DNA of 64,000 nt from Bathynomus jamesi (GCA_023014485.1 JAJOZX010000196.1:924001-988000), one strand, 5' to 3'. Shown: positions 1-9,988, counted from the stretch's first letter. Notes: a model not told the origin generated them from the sequence alone. Program-made: numbers and translations.

Positions 1-928
1 AGTTGAGGAGGTCCCTTGTCGGGCCTTTAATTTGGGAACACTACACATTCTGCCTTTCCTATTTTCCAGTGTTGTTTGAATGGTAATTGGATTCAGTTTT
101 AGGTTTGGTACCAGTTTTTCGATCACTTTCCATATGTAGATTATGGTGTACCTCTCTATTCTTCTTTCCAGGGAGTACAGAATTAGTTTACGTGGTCTTT
201 CCCAGTAGATGAGTTCTTTGCAGCCATCAATCTTGGCTGTGAAATGCCTTTGCGTTTCTTCTAGTTTATTAGTTTCTTCCTTTTTATATGGGGACGTCAA
301 AACTGAGCAGTATTCAAGTTTTGGTATAATCATTGTTTTTAGCAGGGGAATCATTATTGTCCTGTCCCTTCTCTTGAACGTTCTTAGTACCTGTCCAGCG
401 ACTCTTTTTGCTTTATTTATCGATACCTGATTTTGTGTTTCGAATTTCGCATCATCTGTCATTATTATCCCGAGATCAATCGCTTTCGTGCTTCTCTGAA
501 TTTCCTGCCTATCTGGAGCATAATATGCAGTCTAAGTTCTTTTCTACCAATCTCAAGAGCTGAAATTTCTCGGCGTTAAATGACATGTTGTTCTCTTCTG
601 ACCATTTGTATATTTTGTTCCTGTCCCTCTGCAAGGCCTCCACGTCATGTACATCGCTGATTTTTCTGCTGATCTTTGTATCGTCTGCAAAGGATGTTAC
701 TAAACTGTTGCTGTTTACTCCGCTCTCTATGTCTGTTAGCATGATAATGAAGAGGAGTGGGGGTCAGTACTGTCCCTTGTGGTACTGAGCTGCGTATTTC
801 CGATTCTGATGATGAAATACCTTGAATTTTGACGATCTGCAGACGTTCTCTGAGGAAGTTGCAGATCCATTTTCCCACTTTGCCTGTTATTCTCATATAT
901 TTGATTTTATGTGCTATTATACCATGGT
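1..928 (-). pseudogene. LINE A ORF2 C-terminal half: RT palm, thumb and tail
   Basis: Continues the split RT. Motif SSVPQGTVL (about 780) and the catalytic FADDTKI box (about 690) are clear. The thumb and C-terminal region, in several shifted frames, matches the intact-looking frame at 27950-28294 (LEETQRHFTAKIDGC). Base 1 is still inside the element. Confidence 0.85.
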
Positions 929-1364
929 AGGGCGGGTCGTACTCAGGTGACAACATGAATCTGAAGGAAATCCTACCATCAGGGGTGTCTAAATTATGTG
1001 TTTTTACATGGGGAATTCAAATATGAGCTTCTTTTTTGGATAGGATAACTCTAACCTACATCATTTTGTATTTCTAAATTGCCAATTTTACCCTTTTGAA
1101 CCCCTTTATAATATATTAAAAGATATAAGGTAAATCATTTATATTGACAAGGCCAAATCAACTTTACATATATTTATTAATAGGTGAACTGCATGTATAT
1201 CACTGGATATAATTACAAAGATCATTCTCCTGACATCTTGAACTTTGCCAGGTTGCACAAATCCTGCTTTGACTCAGACTTGGACATCAGCTTCCTGCTG
1301 GTCTCCTGAGCCCTGATCCCTCCATCCCTCTTTTCCTGTGAGAAGTACTTAGCAGAAGCCTCAG

Positions 1365-2855
1365 TCACCATTTTAACAACCCTCTCAATGCTTTGTGTGT
1401 GGCAAGGCCAGTTGCGCACCTCCATGGGGTGTTGAAGAAGTTTTTCACCTCTGAGGTGCTTAGAGAGCAGGTGAGAGGTGGCTCTGACACACCTTCTGAC
1501 CAGCTGATCAAGTCACCGATGCTGGAAGCATCACAATTGATGTCAGGTGTCCTTCTGCTCCTAACAGAGGAGTCCCCCAGCTGAGTGTCCGGGTCCCCCT
1601 CTCCCCTGATGGCCAGGATTCTCTCTACCCCTTCAATCCTCTCCTTCTGATCCTCAGAGCAGAGTAGTGTTTGGAGGATGACTTCACTGTGGGCATACCA
1701 AGCAGATCTTCTCACAGTTGGCATCACAATATCCAGCACCTCCTTTCTCTGGGACTTGAGGCAGTCCAGCTGAAAGAGGATGTGCCTAGGCCCTTCGATC
1801 CAGGAGTGCTTGACCTTCACGTTGAACCAACATGGGTAATACACTCCAATGATGAATTCCACAATGAATTGCAGAATCTTCAGGTTCTTTCCTTTAAGTC
1901 CGTGCTTTGACACCCAGAGCCTGAGAAGTCTGTTCGCTGTGGTGAGCCAGCGGCTGTGGTTTACTGGTCCTATCTCTAACAGAGCCAGCCCTGCAGGAAG
2001 TACTCCATCCCTGACTGCACAGACAATTTTATAGCCATAGTATTGATCAGTTGAGAGATCTTGAATGACCTTGTCAGGAAGCTTGATCAGTGGAGGGCCA
2101 ACAGAGATTCGGGTGAAGTTTGGATTGATATCAAAGTCTGTAGCAGAATCAAGGAGCTTTCCTATTGGCCCGGATAATTTTTTGTCTGACAGAGTAGGGC
2201 CATCAAGGTCAACAATGAGATGGCGCAGGGGAAGTTCAACAGTGTGCAGGTTGCACACCAACCAGACCAGCTTTCTCCCCAGGTACAGCTCCAGCTTCCG
2301 CATTACTCCAGCTTTCACACCAGTGTTGACATTTGTTGAGTCTCCTCCAATGGCCAACAAGGTCTTATCATAACCCCTCTCTTTCAGCCAGGCAAACAGG
2401 ACCTTAGCAATCTTCTCCGCATGTGACTCCTCTTTAGTTGCTTTCTCTGGGGTAAAGTGGAACAGATAGTAGCTGCCAGGCTCACTAACAACACTATAGT
2501 GTTCTTCCTTGATCTTTGCGGGAAAAGATTGGTCACTGCCCTCAGCTTCCATCATCACATTGGTCAGGTCAATCCGCCCATCAAAGAGGATGCAAGAGAT
2601 CCCCCCCCTCCTCCCTGCACTTCTTCTCGAACTGTTCCCCCAGCTCTCTCATCAACTTCTCCTGTGCTCTCTTGACCTTGCTCTTATCAATCACTTTACT
2701 TGTATTGTCTTCTGTGATGATTCCTGCGTCAATCAGAGCTGCTGTTGCTATCGCTGCAGTTGGCCTCAGCCCTATGCCATACCTTACATTAGCAAGGGCA
2801 ATGTTTTGAATCTCATCATAGTTTTTCTGTACCTTTGCCGAAGCTGCTGGCTCAG
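1365..2855 (-). pseudogene. Transposase-like protein of the 929-3910 element
   Basis: A minus ORF of about 397 codons (2558 to 1365) is open. Coding continues upstream to 2855 in a frame shifted by one base at an 8-C run (2601-2608), which may be a real lesion or a sequencing error. Recognisable pieces are FDGRIDLTNV, LLAIGGDSTNVNTG with a candidate catalytic Asp, LVWLVCNLHTVELPLRHLI, and LSGPIGKLL. To my knowledge this combination recurs in uncharacterised repeated proteins of invertebrates, and a DDE/RNase H-fold transposase is the best inference. The C-terminal segment (1772-1406) is duplicated at 3223-2856. Confidence 0.6.
1406..1772 (+). repeat. Direct repeat copy 1 (367 bp)
   Basis: Nearly identical to 2856-3223: one extra G in the other copy and one C/T difference (about 1648 versus 3099) were seen by eye. 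It encodes the normal C-terminal part of the transposase-like ORF. Confidence 0.9.
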
Positions 2856-3223
2856 GGCCAGTTGCGCACCTCCATGGGGGTGTTGAAGAAGTTTTTCACC
2901 TCTGAGGTGCTTAGAGAGCAGGTGAGAGGTGGCTCTGACACACCTTCTGACCAGCTGATCAAGTCACCGATGCTGGAAGCATCACAATTGATGTCAGGTG
3001 TCCTTCTGCTCCTAACAGAGGAGTCCCCCAGCTGAGTGTCCGGGTCCCCCTCTCCCCTGATGGCCAGGATTCTCTCTACCCCTTCAATCCTCTCCTTTTG
3101 ATCCTCAGAGCAGAGTAGTGTTTGGAGGATGACTTCACTGTGGGCATACCAAGCAGATCTTCTCACAGTTGGCATCACAATATCCAGCACCTCCTTTCTC
3201 TGGGACTTGAGGCAGTCCAGCTG
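2856..3223 (+). repeat. Direct repeat copy 2 (368 bp), misplaced inside the ORF
   Basis: A second copy of 1406-1772. It sits between the cysteine-rich head and the transposase core, out of frame with the head, so it interrupts the gene. No inverted ends or target duplication were seen around it. Confidence 0.9.
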
Positions 3224-3551
3224 CCTTCTCTGCTACTGCAGCACTTTCCTCCTTGCTCCTTCTCCTTTTCTCTGCCTTCCTTTCCATCCACTGCCTTTTC
3301 AATGTCCTCACCTGTCTCTTGTGCTCTGGTAGATCAGGACCCCCTATTTGGTGGGGTCCCTTACTTCCAACCTTCTCTTTCTGTCCCTTGATGTAGGCAA
3401 GATCTTTCACAGGAATCTTTTTCTCTCTGCTGCAGGAACAGTTAATGTGGGCTTGGATAACACAGCCCTCACAGCCTCCCCCCTCACAAATGGTAATCTG
3501 ACACTTGCAAGTCAAAATATCAAAGAACTTGTCTAACTTGACATATTTCAT
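3224..3551 (-). pseudogene. Cysteine-rich N-terminal domain of the 929-3910 element
   Basis: The minus ORF from 3551 begins with ATG and reads MKYVKLDKFFDILTCKCQ, then cysteines spaced as CKC, C, CEGC and CSC within about 40 residues. A Lys/Arg-rich segment (KRQWMERKAEKRRR) follows. This looks like a zinc-binding, DNA-binding head. The frame is cut at 3223 by the duplicated 368-bp segment, after which the original protein resumes at 2855. Function is inferred from position and cysteines only. Confidence 0.5.
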
Positions 3552-3910
3552 ATACCAAACTGTATGATAATTACAATTAAGTGGAATGGCACACCTTTTT
3601 ATTTGAGTATTTAAATATTATTATTATTATATGAATTACATTATATGTGTTTATATGAATTAGTTAGAACAATGCTCTATGAGAGATAACGTGAGCAGCC
3701 ATGATAGAAAACGTGAGAAGACATATTCTGGGGTAACTACAATAGTAAAATAATCAACAATTTAATAATAATCAACTGCAAAATGATGTAGGTTAGGGTT
3801 ATCAGAATTAAATATTTTCTTCAGAATTGTGTTCTATACACCAAAATATGTCATTTGAACACCCCTCTCCATTGATTTAAAAAAAATGCATAGTATGACC
3901 CGCCCTAAAT

Positions 3911-4749
3911 TACCATGGTCACATTTGTCAAAAGCTTTAACAAAATCTGTGTATATAACATCGTAGTTGTCATTGCCTTCCAATGCATCTAGGATATTGT
4001 TGTAGTGTTCGGCATGATCTACCTGATCGGAATCCATGCTGATTTTCGTTGAATCTTTCCCGTGTCTCCAGGAAATCATAAATTTTCTCTCTAACTATTC
4101 TTTCAAATACTTTGGTGAGGTGGGACATCAATGACACGGGTCTATAGTTCTTTGCTTGAGATCTGTCCCCTCCTTTATATATAGGGACAATGTTTGCTCT
4201 TTTCAAGATGCTCGGTATTTCCCCAGTGTCTAGGGATCTTCTCTATATCCAGTATAAAGGTGTAGCTATTTCATTTTTACAGTTTTTAATCAATAATGCG
4301 TTCCAATTGTCTGGACCTGCAGCTGAATGTGGTTTCATTTGTCCTATAGCTCTCGCTACATCTTGTGGGGTAAAATCAAAGTCTGTTATATACTCTCCTT
4401 GCAATTCCTCTTCAAAGAATGCATTTATGTCAGGTATCGCTTTGTCACTTTTTGGGGTACTGAAAACTGATTCATATTAAGCTTTCAATGTATCAGATAT
4501 TTCTTTTGGATCGTCGGTTAGTTCATTATTTCTCGTCCTTAAGGGCCCAATAGCGGCGCGCATTTTTGTTTTCCTTTTTGCATAGCTATACAAGTATTTT
4601 GGATTTTCCTTTATTGCTTCTACCGCCTTTTCCTCTTCCCTCTCTGTATGGTCCTTAATCAAGGCTTGTATTTCCCTATCGATACCCTCCAGTTTTTCTT
4701 TTATTACTTTCCTGTCATTATCTCTGCAGATGCCTAACTTCGCCTCCAC
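3911..4749 (-). pseudogene. LINE A ORF2 middle: linker and RT fingers/palm start
   Basis: The frame 4749-4477 (90 codons, rich in Glu and Lys) joins endonuclease to RT. Further on, 4206-3970 encodes VPIYKGGDRSQAKNYRPVSL and NENQHGFRSGRSC, the classic first RT motifs of LINEs. 4079-3920 encodes YDVIYTDFVKAFDKCDHG, which holds the first catalytic Asp of the palm (motif A). At 3919 the sequence runs into a 9-bp target duplication and then into the 929-3910 transposon. RT resumes at 928. Confidence 0.85.
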
Positions 4750-4815
4750 TCTCTTTCTTTTGCGGAATAATCTTCTCTTTTGCCTCTCTAGCCAGCTCCT
4801 CTTTCCTTTTGGCTG

Positions 4816-5858
4816 TTATTTCGAAGCATATTTTTCTAAAATTCTCAGCGTTTTTTCTTCCAAGGTTGTTAGCATTTCTTCAGTTGTTTTATTCTCGAAA
4901 ATTGTTCGCCATTCTATTTGGACCATATGCGATCTGATTGCTTCCCAATTTATAGTATTGGAGTTTAAGTTAAAGGCCCCGAATTTACTTCTTTCCTCAA
5001 TATGTGTATTGTCTTTTAATGCTGTCGTCATATTTGTTGACATCTCGATTAAGTTGTGGTCTGAGATAATGGTTGGGGTTATTTTCATATCAGCAATCAA
5101 ATTCGTGTTATTCGTGAATACCAGATCCAGGCAGTTATTTTTTCTGGTATTTTCTGTTATCTCCTGTGTCAGCATAAACTCATTTGTGAGAGCCATCAAC
5201 ATTTTTGCTTGTTCCTGGTCTTCTCTTGTGCCCCCCTTGTCCTGGTGAATATATATATTCCTATCGACCTTTTTGTATTTTATAAATGGGAAGTTAAAGT
5301 CTCCGCAGATCATTATATTGGGGGATGGGGGGTTTATGGCCTTTATTAGCTTTCTGATGTCATCAATGGCCTCCAAGAATTTTTCGGTTGGGGTGCTTGG
5401 AGGTCTACAGATGACTATTACTATCACGTTTAGTTTTTCTATTTTCACTGCTAGGAGTTCCACATAGCTGTTTGATTTACTTATTATCGTCTCTGTCATA
5501 TGGCCTTCCTGTACATATATAGCACAGCCACCTTTACGTCTCGTCGTTCTATCCGCTCTTAGTAAGTTGAAGCCCTCTATATTTCTCTCTTTCTTATCAA
5601 TACAATGTTCGCAGTTTTCACAATTTCCTTGGCAATCCTTAAGATGAGTTTCTGTGAGGCACTGAGGCATGCGATGTCCTCCCTTGTTTCGTCCATAAAT
5701 CCTTTCAGGTACGAAACCTTATTGAGTGATTGGTTTGGTCTTATTCCTTGAATATTAGCCAGGACAATTTTTATGTTCTCTGTTTTTTGTTGCCCCTTGT
5801 GCATTTCAAGTTCGTTTTCCTTCGATATCTCTTGATTCGTTGCCCTATGATCCTCCAT
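4816..5858 (-). pseudogene. LINE A ORF2 N-terminus: APE-type endonuclease
   Basis: Two overlapping minus frames make one endonuclease/exonuclease/phosphatase-like domain. Visible signatures are LANIQGIRPN near the start, the metal-binding ETHL, an acidic GDFNFPFI motif, CLDLVFTN and the terminal SDHNLI. In LINEs this domain nicks the target DNA to prime reverse transcription. The first frame (5858-5577) slips into the second near 5650. About 320 residues are covered, normal for the domain. The linker and RT follow on the same strand. Confidence 0.85.
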
Positions 5859-5947
5859 AACGTGTCCGCGATGTTGAAAAAATTTTCTTGTTCGCTTATT
5901 GTGTTCCTATTGTGTTCCTATTATTGTTATTCCTATTGTCATTTAAA

Positions 5948-5949
<2 letters not shown>

Positions 5950-6012
<63 letters not shown>

Positions 6013-6027
6013 ATATAATATATATAT

Positions 6028-6068
<41 letters not shown>
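5950..6068. repeat. (AT)n then (AC)n microsatellite
   Basis: About 90 bp of TA repeats with TAATA interruptions followed by about 28 bp of AC. The long YIYIYI reading frames over it are artefacts. Confidence 0.95.
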
Positions 6069-6074
<6 letters not shown>

Positions 6075-6338
6075 CTTACCGAAAAACGCCTGTTGGCTGA
6101 TAACTTCTTTATTAGAATGAATAGAAAGTTCAACGTACACACGTATGTACATCAACTATTGCTCTACACAAAACTACTCTTCAAAGTAATCTCCTTCACA
6201 CGCAATGCATTTGTGCCACCTCTGAACCCATGACTGGAATCCTGTTTGGAAAAACTGTGGCGAGCACTGTCTGACTCATCGTTTCAAAGCGACTTTGATG
6301 TCCTCTGTGTCATCAAATCTTTGTTCCCGGACGCTTTG

Positions 6339-6342
<4 letters not shown>
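6069..6342 (-). mobile_element. Mariner-like 3' fragment (transposase C-terminus)
   Basis: The minus strand near 6290-6175 encodes QTGFQSWVQRWHKCIACEGDYFEE followed by a stop; the KCI-x3-GDYFE ending is typical of mariner transposase C-termini. Upstream frames are broken, and no catalytic motifs remain. The piece sits between two AT/AC microsatellites, which may have helped its insertion or expansion. Confidence 0.65.

Positions 6343-6389
<47 letters not shown>
6343..6389. repeat. (AT)n microsatellite
   Basis: Uninterrupted AT dinucleotides of about 46 bp. Confidence 0.95.
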
Positions 6390-6393
<4 letters not shown>

Positions 6394-6399
6394 CTAGGT

Positions 6400-7211
6400 T
6401 TGATATTTATAACTGCATTTCTTATTTTCGATTTCCACAGCCGGTCACTCAATTTGAATTTTATGATTCTTTTTCCAGTGTCATTATTTATTCGACTCGA
6501 TGTTCCTCCGTAATGACATTTTCAGGAATGTTTATACGAAATTTTTCTTTGCCGGCTTTTCTGCCAATTTGAGTGGAGTTTTCACTTGGGGAGCCTTGAG
6601 GGACTCCAGGTCCATCGATAAAGTATAAGTTTTTGCATAGGCGGATCCAGAGGGGGTGGGGGCCAGGGGGCTTAATTGAAACAACGGGCTTAATTTGGAG
6701 GCCCCATACATCCTGGATAAACGAAATTAGGTAAAATGTTTGAATGCTTACGTCCACGTTGCTTCAATTAAGCCCCCTGGCCCCCCCCTCTGGATCCGCC
6801 TACGAGTTTTTGTGAGATTCCTGTTTGAGGCCGCTGTTTAACCTCATTTTCTATTGCTTGGTTTTGTAGTCGATCTTCTGTCGTGGTTACTCTCTTATTA
6901 AGAGAGCTTATACACTTTTAGTTCTTTGTTTTCTTCTAATTTTATTCTTTCATCCTTTACTGCGAAGCAGTTTAGGATAAAAGATGAGTAAGATTCCATA
7001 TATAAAGATAACTGTTTATTATCACCAGTAAACGCCTGCATTCCCACCTTTTATTCGCTTTAAATTCCTCGATCCGTTGACGGAGGGAGAACTCTTCTGA
7101 GGCGGAAGAATCAGACCTTTCTCCTGTTCCCTCATGGAAGCTCCTGGAGATGAGAGAATAGGGGATGTCTGTTGGATTTTTTTGTTGATTTTTGTTTCCT
7201 CTTTTTGCCAT
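6400..7211 (-). pseudogene. LINE A ORF1 (5' protein), broken
   Basis: A real ATG at 7211 opens about 79 codons (MAKRGNKNQQKNPTDIPYSL...), rich in Lys, Ser and Glu. A charged, heptad-like stretch follows around 6990-6830 in other frames (LNKRVTTTEDRLQNQ), which suggests a coiled coil as in many LINE ORF1 RNA-binding proteins. The frame then shifts and is cut by a 169-bp MITE at 6636-6804. The assignment rests on position just upstream of the endonuclease ORF on the same strand and on composition. No RNA-binding motif was seen. Confidence 0.45.
6636..6804. mobile_element. 169-bp MITE with 8-bp TSD AGTTTTTG
   Basis: The ends are CATAGGCGGATCCAGAGG and the complement of CGTAGGCGGATCCAGAGG, with about 45 bp of inverted repeat rich in G/C runs. 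AGTTTTTG flanks it at 6628-6635 and 6805-6812. An 8-bp duplication with short CA-type ends suggests a hAT-derived MITE. No ORF. A similar GCGGATCC-type end may occur at 62210-62235. Confidence 0.8.
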
Positions 7212-7415
7212 TTTTGTAAAGTTTATTCACTTGAAATTTAGATATTTTTTGATAGTTTTTGGAAGTTCTTAATGAGGGAATTTGACTTGATTTTTAGATA
7301 ACATTCTTTCTTTACATTAAGTTTTTATTTACATATGTAGTTAAAATTTAGTCGTTCGTATGTTTGTAGGATCACCGTTTGTTCGTTCGTATATTTGTTA
7401 ATTCAGGGTCACGGG

Positions 7416-8128
7416 CAGTGTTGCCAGATCTACAGATATATCTGTAGATCTACAGATTTTATGAAGCAATTCAGATTTTCAGATTTTTTCAATAATTTAT
7501 GCATAATCTACAGATTTTTAATCCAGCAAGCAATCATTATTATTTACTTCCAAAATTTACAACAAGGAAATATTAGGCCTACAGTCTCAATCAATAGGAC
7601 ACAAATGTTCTCGGTATTCAGTTTCAGAAGTCGAGTCGACTCGCTTCTGACTACGATATACATGCCGATTAAATCATTTAATCGGCGCTGATTGGTTGAT
7701 ATTCCCTCTACGTCATGGTAGCATGGAATGTTTTTGTTTTTGTTGAAAAAATGATATTTATCTGTTTAAATCTAAAAAGGATATTTTTTGGTTTCATTTA
7801 TGTGTATGAATTAAAGAAGTATTCCGGTGTTCTTATAGTTATTACAGCAATAACCAAAAGGTATTTCCTTTGTCACAAAGTAACGGAATTCAATTTGTTT
7901 ACTTTCATTTACTTTACTTTTTTTTATGTTAAAGTGCCATATTTATATAAGTTTATAAAAATAAAGAAAATATTATACAAGATTTTATCATTGATAATAC
8001 CTTAAGACAGTAAATTAAATAAAAATATGTCAAAATTATTATTTAGATAAATATTATAAATCTACAGATTTCTACAGATTTTTTAATCAGATTTATCAGA
8101 TTTTTAAAAATTCCATCTGGCAACACTG
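7416..8128. mobile_element. 713-bp non-autonomous hAT, TSD GTCACGGG
   Basis: Ends are CAGTGTTGCCAGAT and its complement. The 8-bp duplication GTCACGGG is perfect (7408-7415, 8129-8136). Subterminal ATCTACAGATTT-like words repeat at both ends, likely transposase-binding repeats as in hAT elements. The interior is AT-rich, and the ORF at 7715-8005 has no recognisable domain. Confidence 0.9.
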
Positions 8129-8403
8129 GTCACGGGTACAGCTTGTGGCCCTGTTCGACTAAGGTGGTAGTGCCGGATGTTGCTAGAAAAGTTGAAAAAT
8201 ATTTTTTATGTAATATTATTAGGAAAGTAATGTAGATTATCTGATGAGATTGTAACTGTATACCCTTGGCACGTTTACAATTTTGTTGAAGCAGTAACAC
8301 AATGGTTGACAGACTTTAAACACTGTTAATTTTAATAAGGAGGAGGATGAAACTGACAAGCGTCATTAGCACTCCATAATCAATCCATAATCGCTTCAGC
8401 AAA
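8129..8403. other. Unassigned stretch
   Basis: No ORF, repeat or inverted structure recognised between the hAT element and the hairpin pair. Confidence 0.5.
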
Positions 8404-8477
8404 AAATGGGACGTTTAGTAAACGTGAAACATTTTATTGAAGTTTTACAAACTTTTATGATCTTTAAACGTCCCATT
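8404..8477. repeat. Hairpin 1 (14-bp perfect outer stem)
   Basis: AAATGGGACGTTTA (8405-8418) pairs with TAAACGTCCCATTT (8463-8476). The loop holds a weaker inner pairing (GTAAAC / GTTTTAC). It lies 30 bp from a longer hairpin. Confidence 0.6.
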
Positions 8478-8507
8478 TCTTCCTGGCAAGTTCTACAGGG
8501 GAATGTG

Positions 8508-8603
8508 TGCTTCTGCAAGAGTCGCTCTTGACGAAAAGACAGTCTTTTGAAGAAAATCACGCTCTTCAAGACTACTTCGTCGGGAGCGACTCATACAGAA
8601 GCA
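8508..8603. repeat. Hairpin 2 (96 nt, nearly fully paired)
   Basis: Paired blocks from outside in: TGCTTCTG/CAGAAGCA, GAGTCGCTC/GAGCGACTC, GACGAA/TTCGTC, and AGTCTT..GAAGA/TCTTCAAGACT, with small bulges and a short loop. It could be a foldback repeat, a precursor hairpin RNA or, less surely, a decayed ribozyme-bearing palindrome like those at 14285 and 27323. No target duplication was found. Confidence 0.65.
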
Positions 8604-8779
8604 GACAAGGCTAACTCTGCTTTCCCGTATACCAGGTAGGAACGCTGTTGGGTTGTGGTTACTTCGTTTCAAAACATTGTGTAAGTACTTGCGTTTATCG
8701 AGACTCTCTCAATACTTTTGAAAAAGTTTAATAAAAGTCCGGAGGCAACAATGAAATGAATTCTCAAACACGATGACGT

Positions 8780-9231
8780 ACAAAAAGACTACTTTTATTA
8801 ATAATAAGATAGCATTACAGCCATATTCCCTTAAAACAAATGAATCCTTTAATTTCTATATAAACAGAAGAACACACGTTTAAGTCTGAAGTACATGCAA
8901 GATTTTTTGTTTCATGTGCATACAGAGATCAATAAAGGGTCTTTACAATATGACTAGATTGTAGCAAAAATGTCACTTTTTATAATGCTAAACGTAAAGC
9001 GAGAAGAGTATAGAGACCATGCACTCTAAACAAATGGGAAATAGCAAATTCTCAAACACAAAAGTTATTTTAATTAATTAAAAGCCTTATTTACTAATGG
9101 ATCTACCGAATCTATATTTATAAACTTAAATAAAGGTTTCGCAGAATTATATAAAAGTTAAAATTAGGTCTTTCATACAATGCAGTTACTCCAAAACCTA
9201 CTTAACAAGACTATAAATTTAACACTTAAAA
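8780..9231 (-). other. Possible 3' UTR of the 9232-9363 exon
   Basis: Downstream (minus) of the candidate terminal exon the sequence is AT-rich and non-coding. The minus strand carries AATAAA (plus TTTATT) near 8800, a possible polyadenylation signal. Nothing repetitive was recognised here, unlike most of the window. Confidence 0.3.
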
Positions 9232-9363
9232 TTAAGCCATAGGAAGTTTCCTTGAATGAGAAAGATACGCTTCTTGGAGAGTTAAAATAGAAGAAGCAAC
9301 AGAACTCTTACAGAATGCTGATAAGTCTAAATGCTTCTGCGAAGAGTAGACGGGGCTACCACA
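9232..9363 (-). CDS. Candidate terminal exon of an unknown host gene
   Basis: The minus strand shows a strong splice acceptor (a T-rich run then TTTTTTTTCAG, plus 9364-9375), then 43 open codons beginning CGSPVYSSQKHLDLS and ending EAYLSHSRKLPMA with a TAA stop at 9234-9232. Composition is protein-like, not low-complexity, and no transposon motif is seen. An AT-rich tract with a polyadenylation-like signal follows. Upstream exons would lie at higher coordinates but were not found; an AT microsatellite and unassigned DNA occupy the next kilobases. I do not recognise the protein. Confidence 0.4.
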   Translation of the reverse strand, partial: CGSPVYSSQKHLDLSAFCKSSVASSILTLQEAYLSHSRKLPMA

Positions 9364-9389
9364 CTGAAAAAAAATACATACAATAAATA

Positions 9390-9436
9390 AATATATATAT
9401 ATAATATAATATATATTATATATATATATATATATG
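9390..9436. repeat. (AT)n microsatellite
   Basis: TA repeats with TAATA interruptions. Confidence 0.9.
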
Positions 9437-9868
9437 AGATGAACCCGAATCTGAATCCAGATAAGAGGTGATTTACGTGGATTCAAATTTAGATTCGAGG
9501 ACATTTTTTTTTTTTATTGAAATGGAGATGGAGATTTTAATGAGTTGGAAGTCAAGGGATGGCATTCGATGGTCATTTCTATACGTATAATACCTCCATG
9601 AAAAAAATTGCGTATCTATATCTTTCAAGAAATTTTTATACTTATATCTAACCTTATACCGCATAAAATTTTCATACCTATATATACCCTATACAGTATA
9701 GGGTATACTCGTATATATCATAGGTATATAACTCTCGTGCATCAGTTTAAAATAAAACAGTGAAAGTACGAGTGATAGTAATGTTTGAGGTTGTTTGACC
9801 TCTTTCACAACGGCAAAGGTCGTGTGACGATGGAGGAGACCTACATCTTTCCGTGGGATCAGAACCAT

Positions 9869-9988
9869 CCGAGGGTCGCTACATCATCTGGACGCGGGGG
9901 ACGGTCACCCATCCAATTACTGAACGGGCTCAACGTCGTTTACCCTCGCTGTTCCAACAAGAAGCGGTGTTTTGACGTGGTCAAGCCT
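9869..9988 (-). pseudogene. 5S rRNA-like sequence (pseudogene or 5S-derived SINE head)
   Basis: Read on the minus strand, the segment follows 5S rRNA from its 5' region onward: GACCACGTC where 5S has GACCATACCACGCTG, CTTCTTGTTGGAACAGCGA in the place of the CTCGTCCGATCACCGA arm, and the box C-like GGATGGGTGACCG. The box A region (GTAAACGACGTTG) is degenerate. The length matches about 120 nt. Several changes in conserved stems make a working 5S gene unlikely. It is single-copy here and followed (minus) by about 110 bp of unrecognised sequence, as in 5S-derived SINEs. Alignment was by eye. Confidence 0.55.

Larger units (their letters stand above)
929..3910 (-). mobile_element. 2.98-kb DNA transposon inserted in LINE A (TSD TACCATGGT)
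   Basis: The ends are inverted: AGGGCGGGTCGTACT at 929 and its complement (AGTATGACCCGCCCT, then AAAT) at the right end. A second inverted block (AACCTACATCATTTTG) sits about 140 bp inside each end. Both sides are flanked by TACCATGGT (920-928 and 3911-3919), a 9-bp duplication in the LINE; because that word is palindromic, 8 bp is also possible. It encodes a cysteine-rich N-terminal ORF and a long transposase-like ORF on the minus strand. I cannot assign a named superfamily: the duplication length would fit hAT, P, Merlin or MULE-like groups. Confidence 0.75.
1..7211 (-). mobile_element. LINE A: near full-length non-LTR retrotransposon, copy 1
   Basis: The minus strand reads in order: an ORF1 start near 7211, an endonuclease block (5858 to 4816), a linker (4749 to 4477), and reverse transcriptase split by a foreign 2.98-kb element (4206 to 3911, then 928 to 1). 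The 3' end lies beyond the window. The same RT sequence recurs at 27551-29197, which shows that bases 920 and 3911 were once joined. The reading frame is broken many times, so this copy looks dead. It also carries a mariner fragment, AT/AC microsatellites and a 169-bp MITE inside its ORF1 region. Within non-LTR elements it looks closest to the CR1/L2/Jockey-type group; the clade is not decided here. Confidence 0.85.

Noticed and set aside
2065..2886. Plus-strand frames across the 929-3910 transposon
   Set aside because: Shadows of the minus-strand transposase-like gene.
5730..6572. Long frames reading YIYIYIYI in several places (also 13.6, 14.2, 27.1, 30.4, 48.3 and 63.3 kb)
   Set aside because: They are translations of AT/GT microsatellites.
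9869..9988. Functional 5S rRNA gene
   Set aside because: Box A and several stems have changed, there is no T-run terminator at the expected place and no tandem copies.
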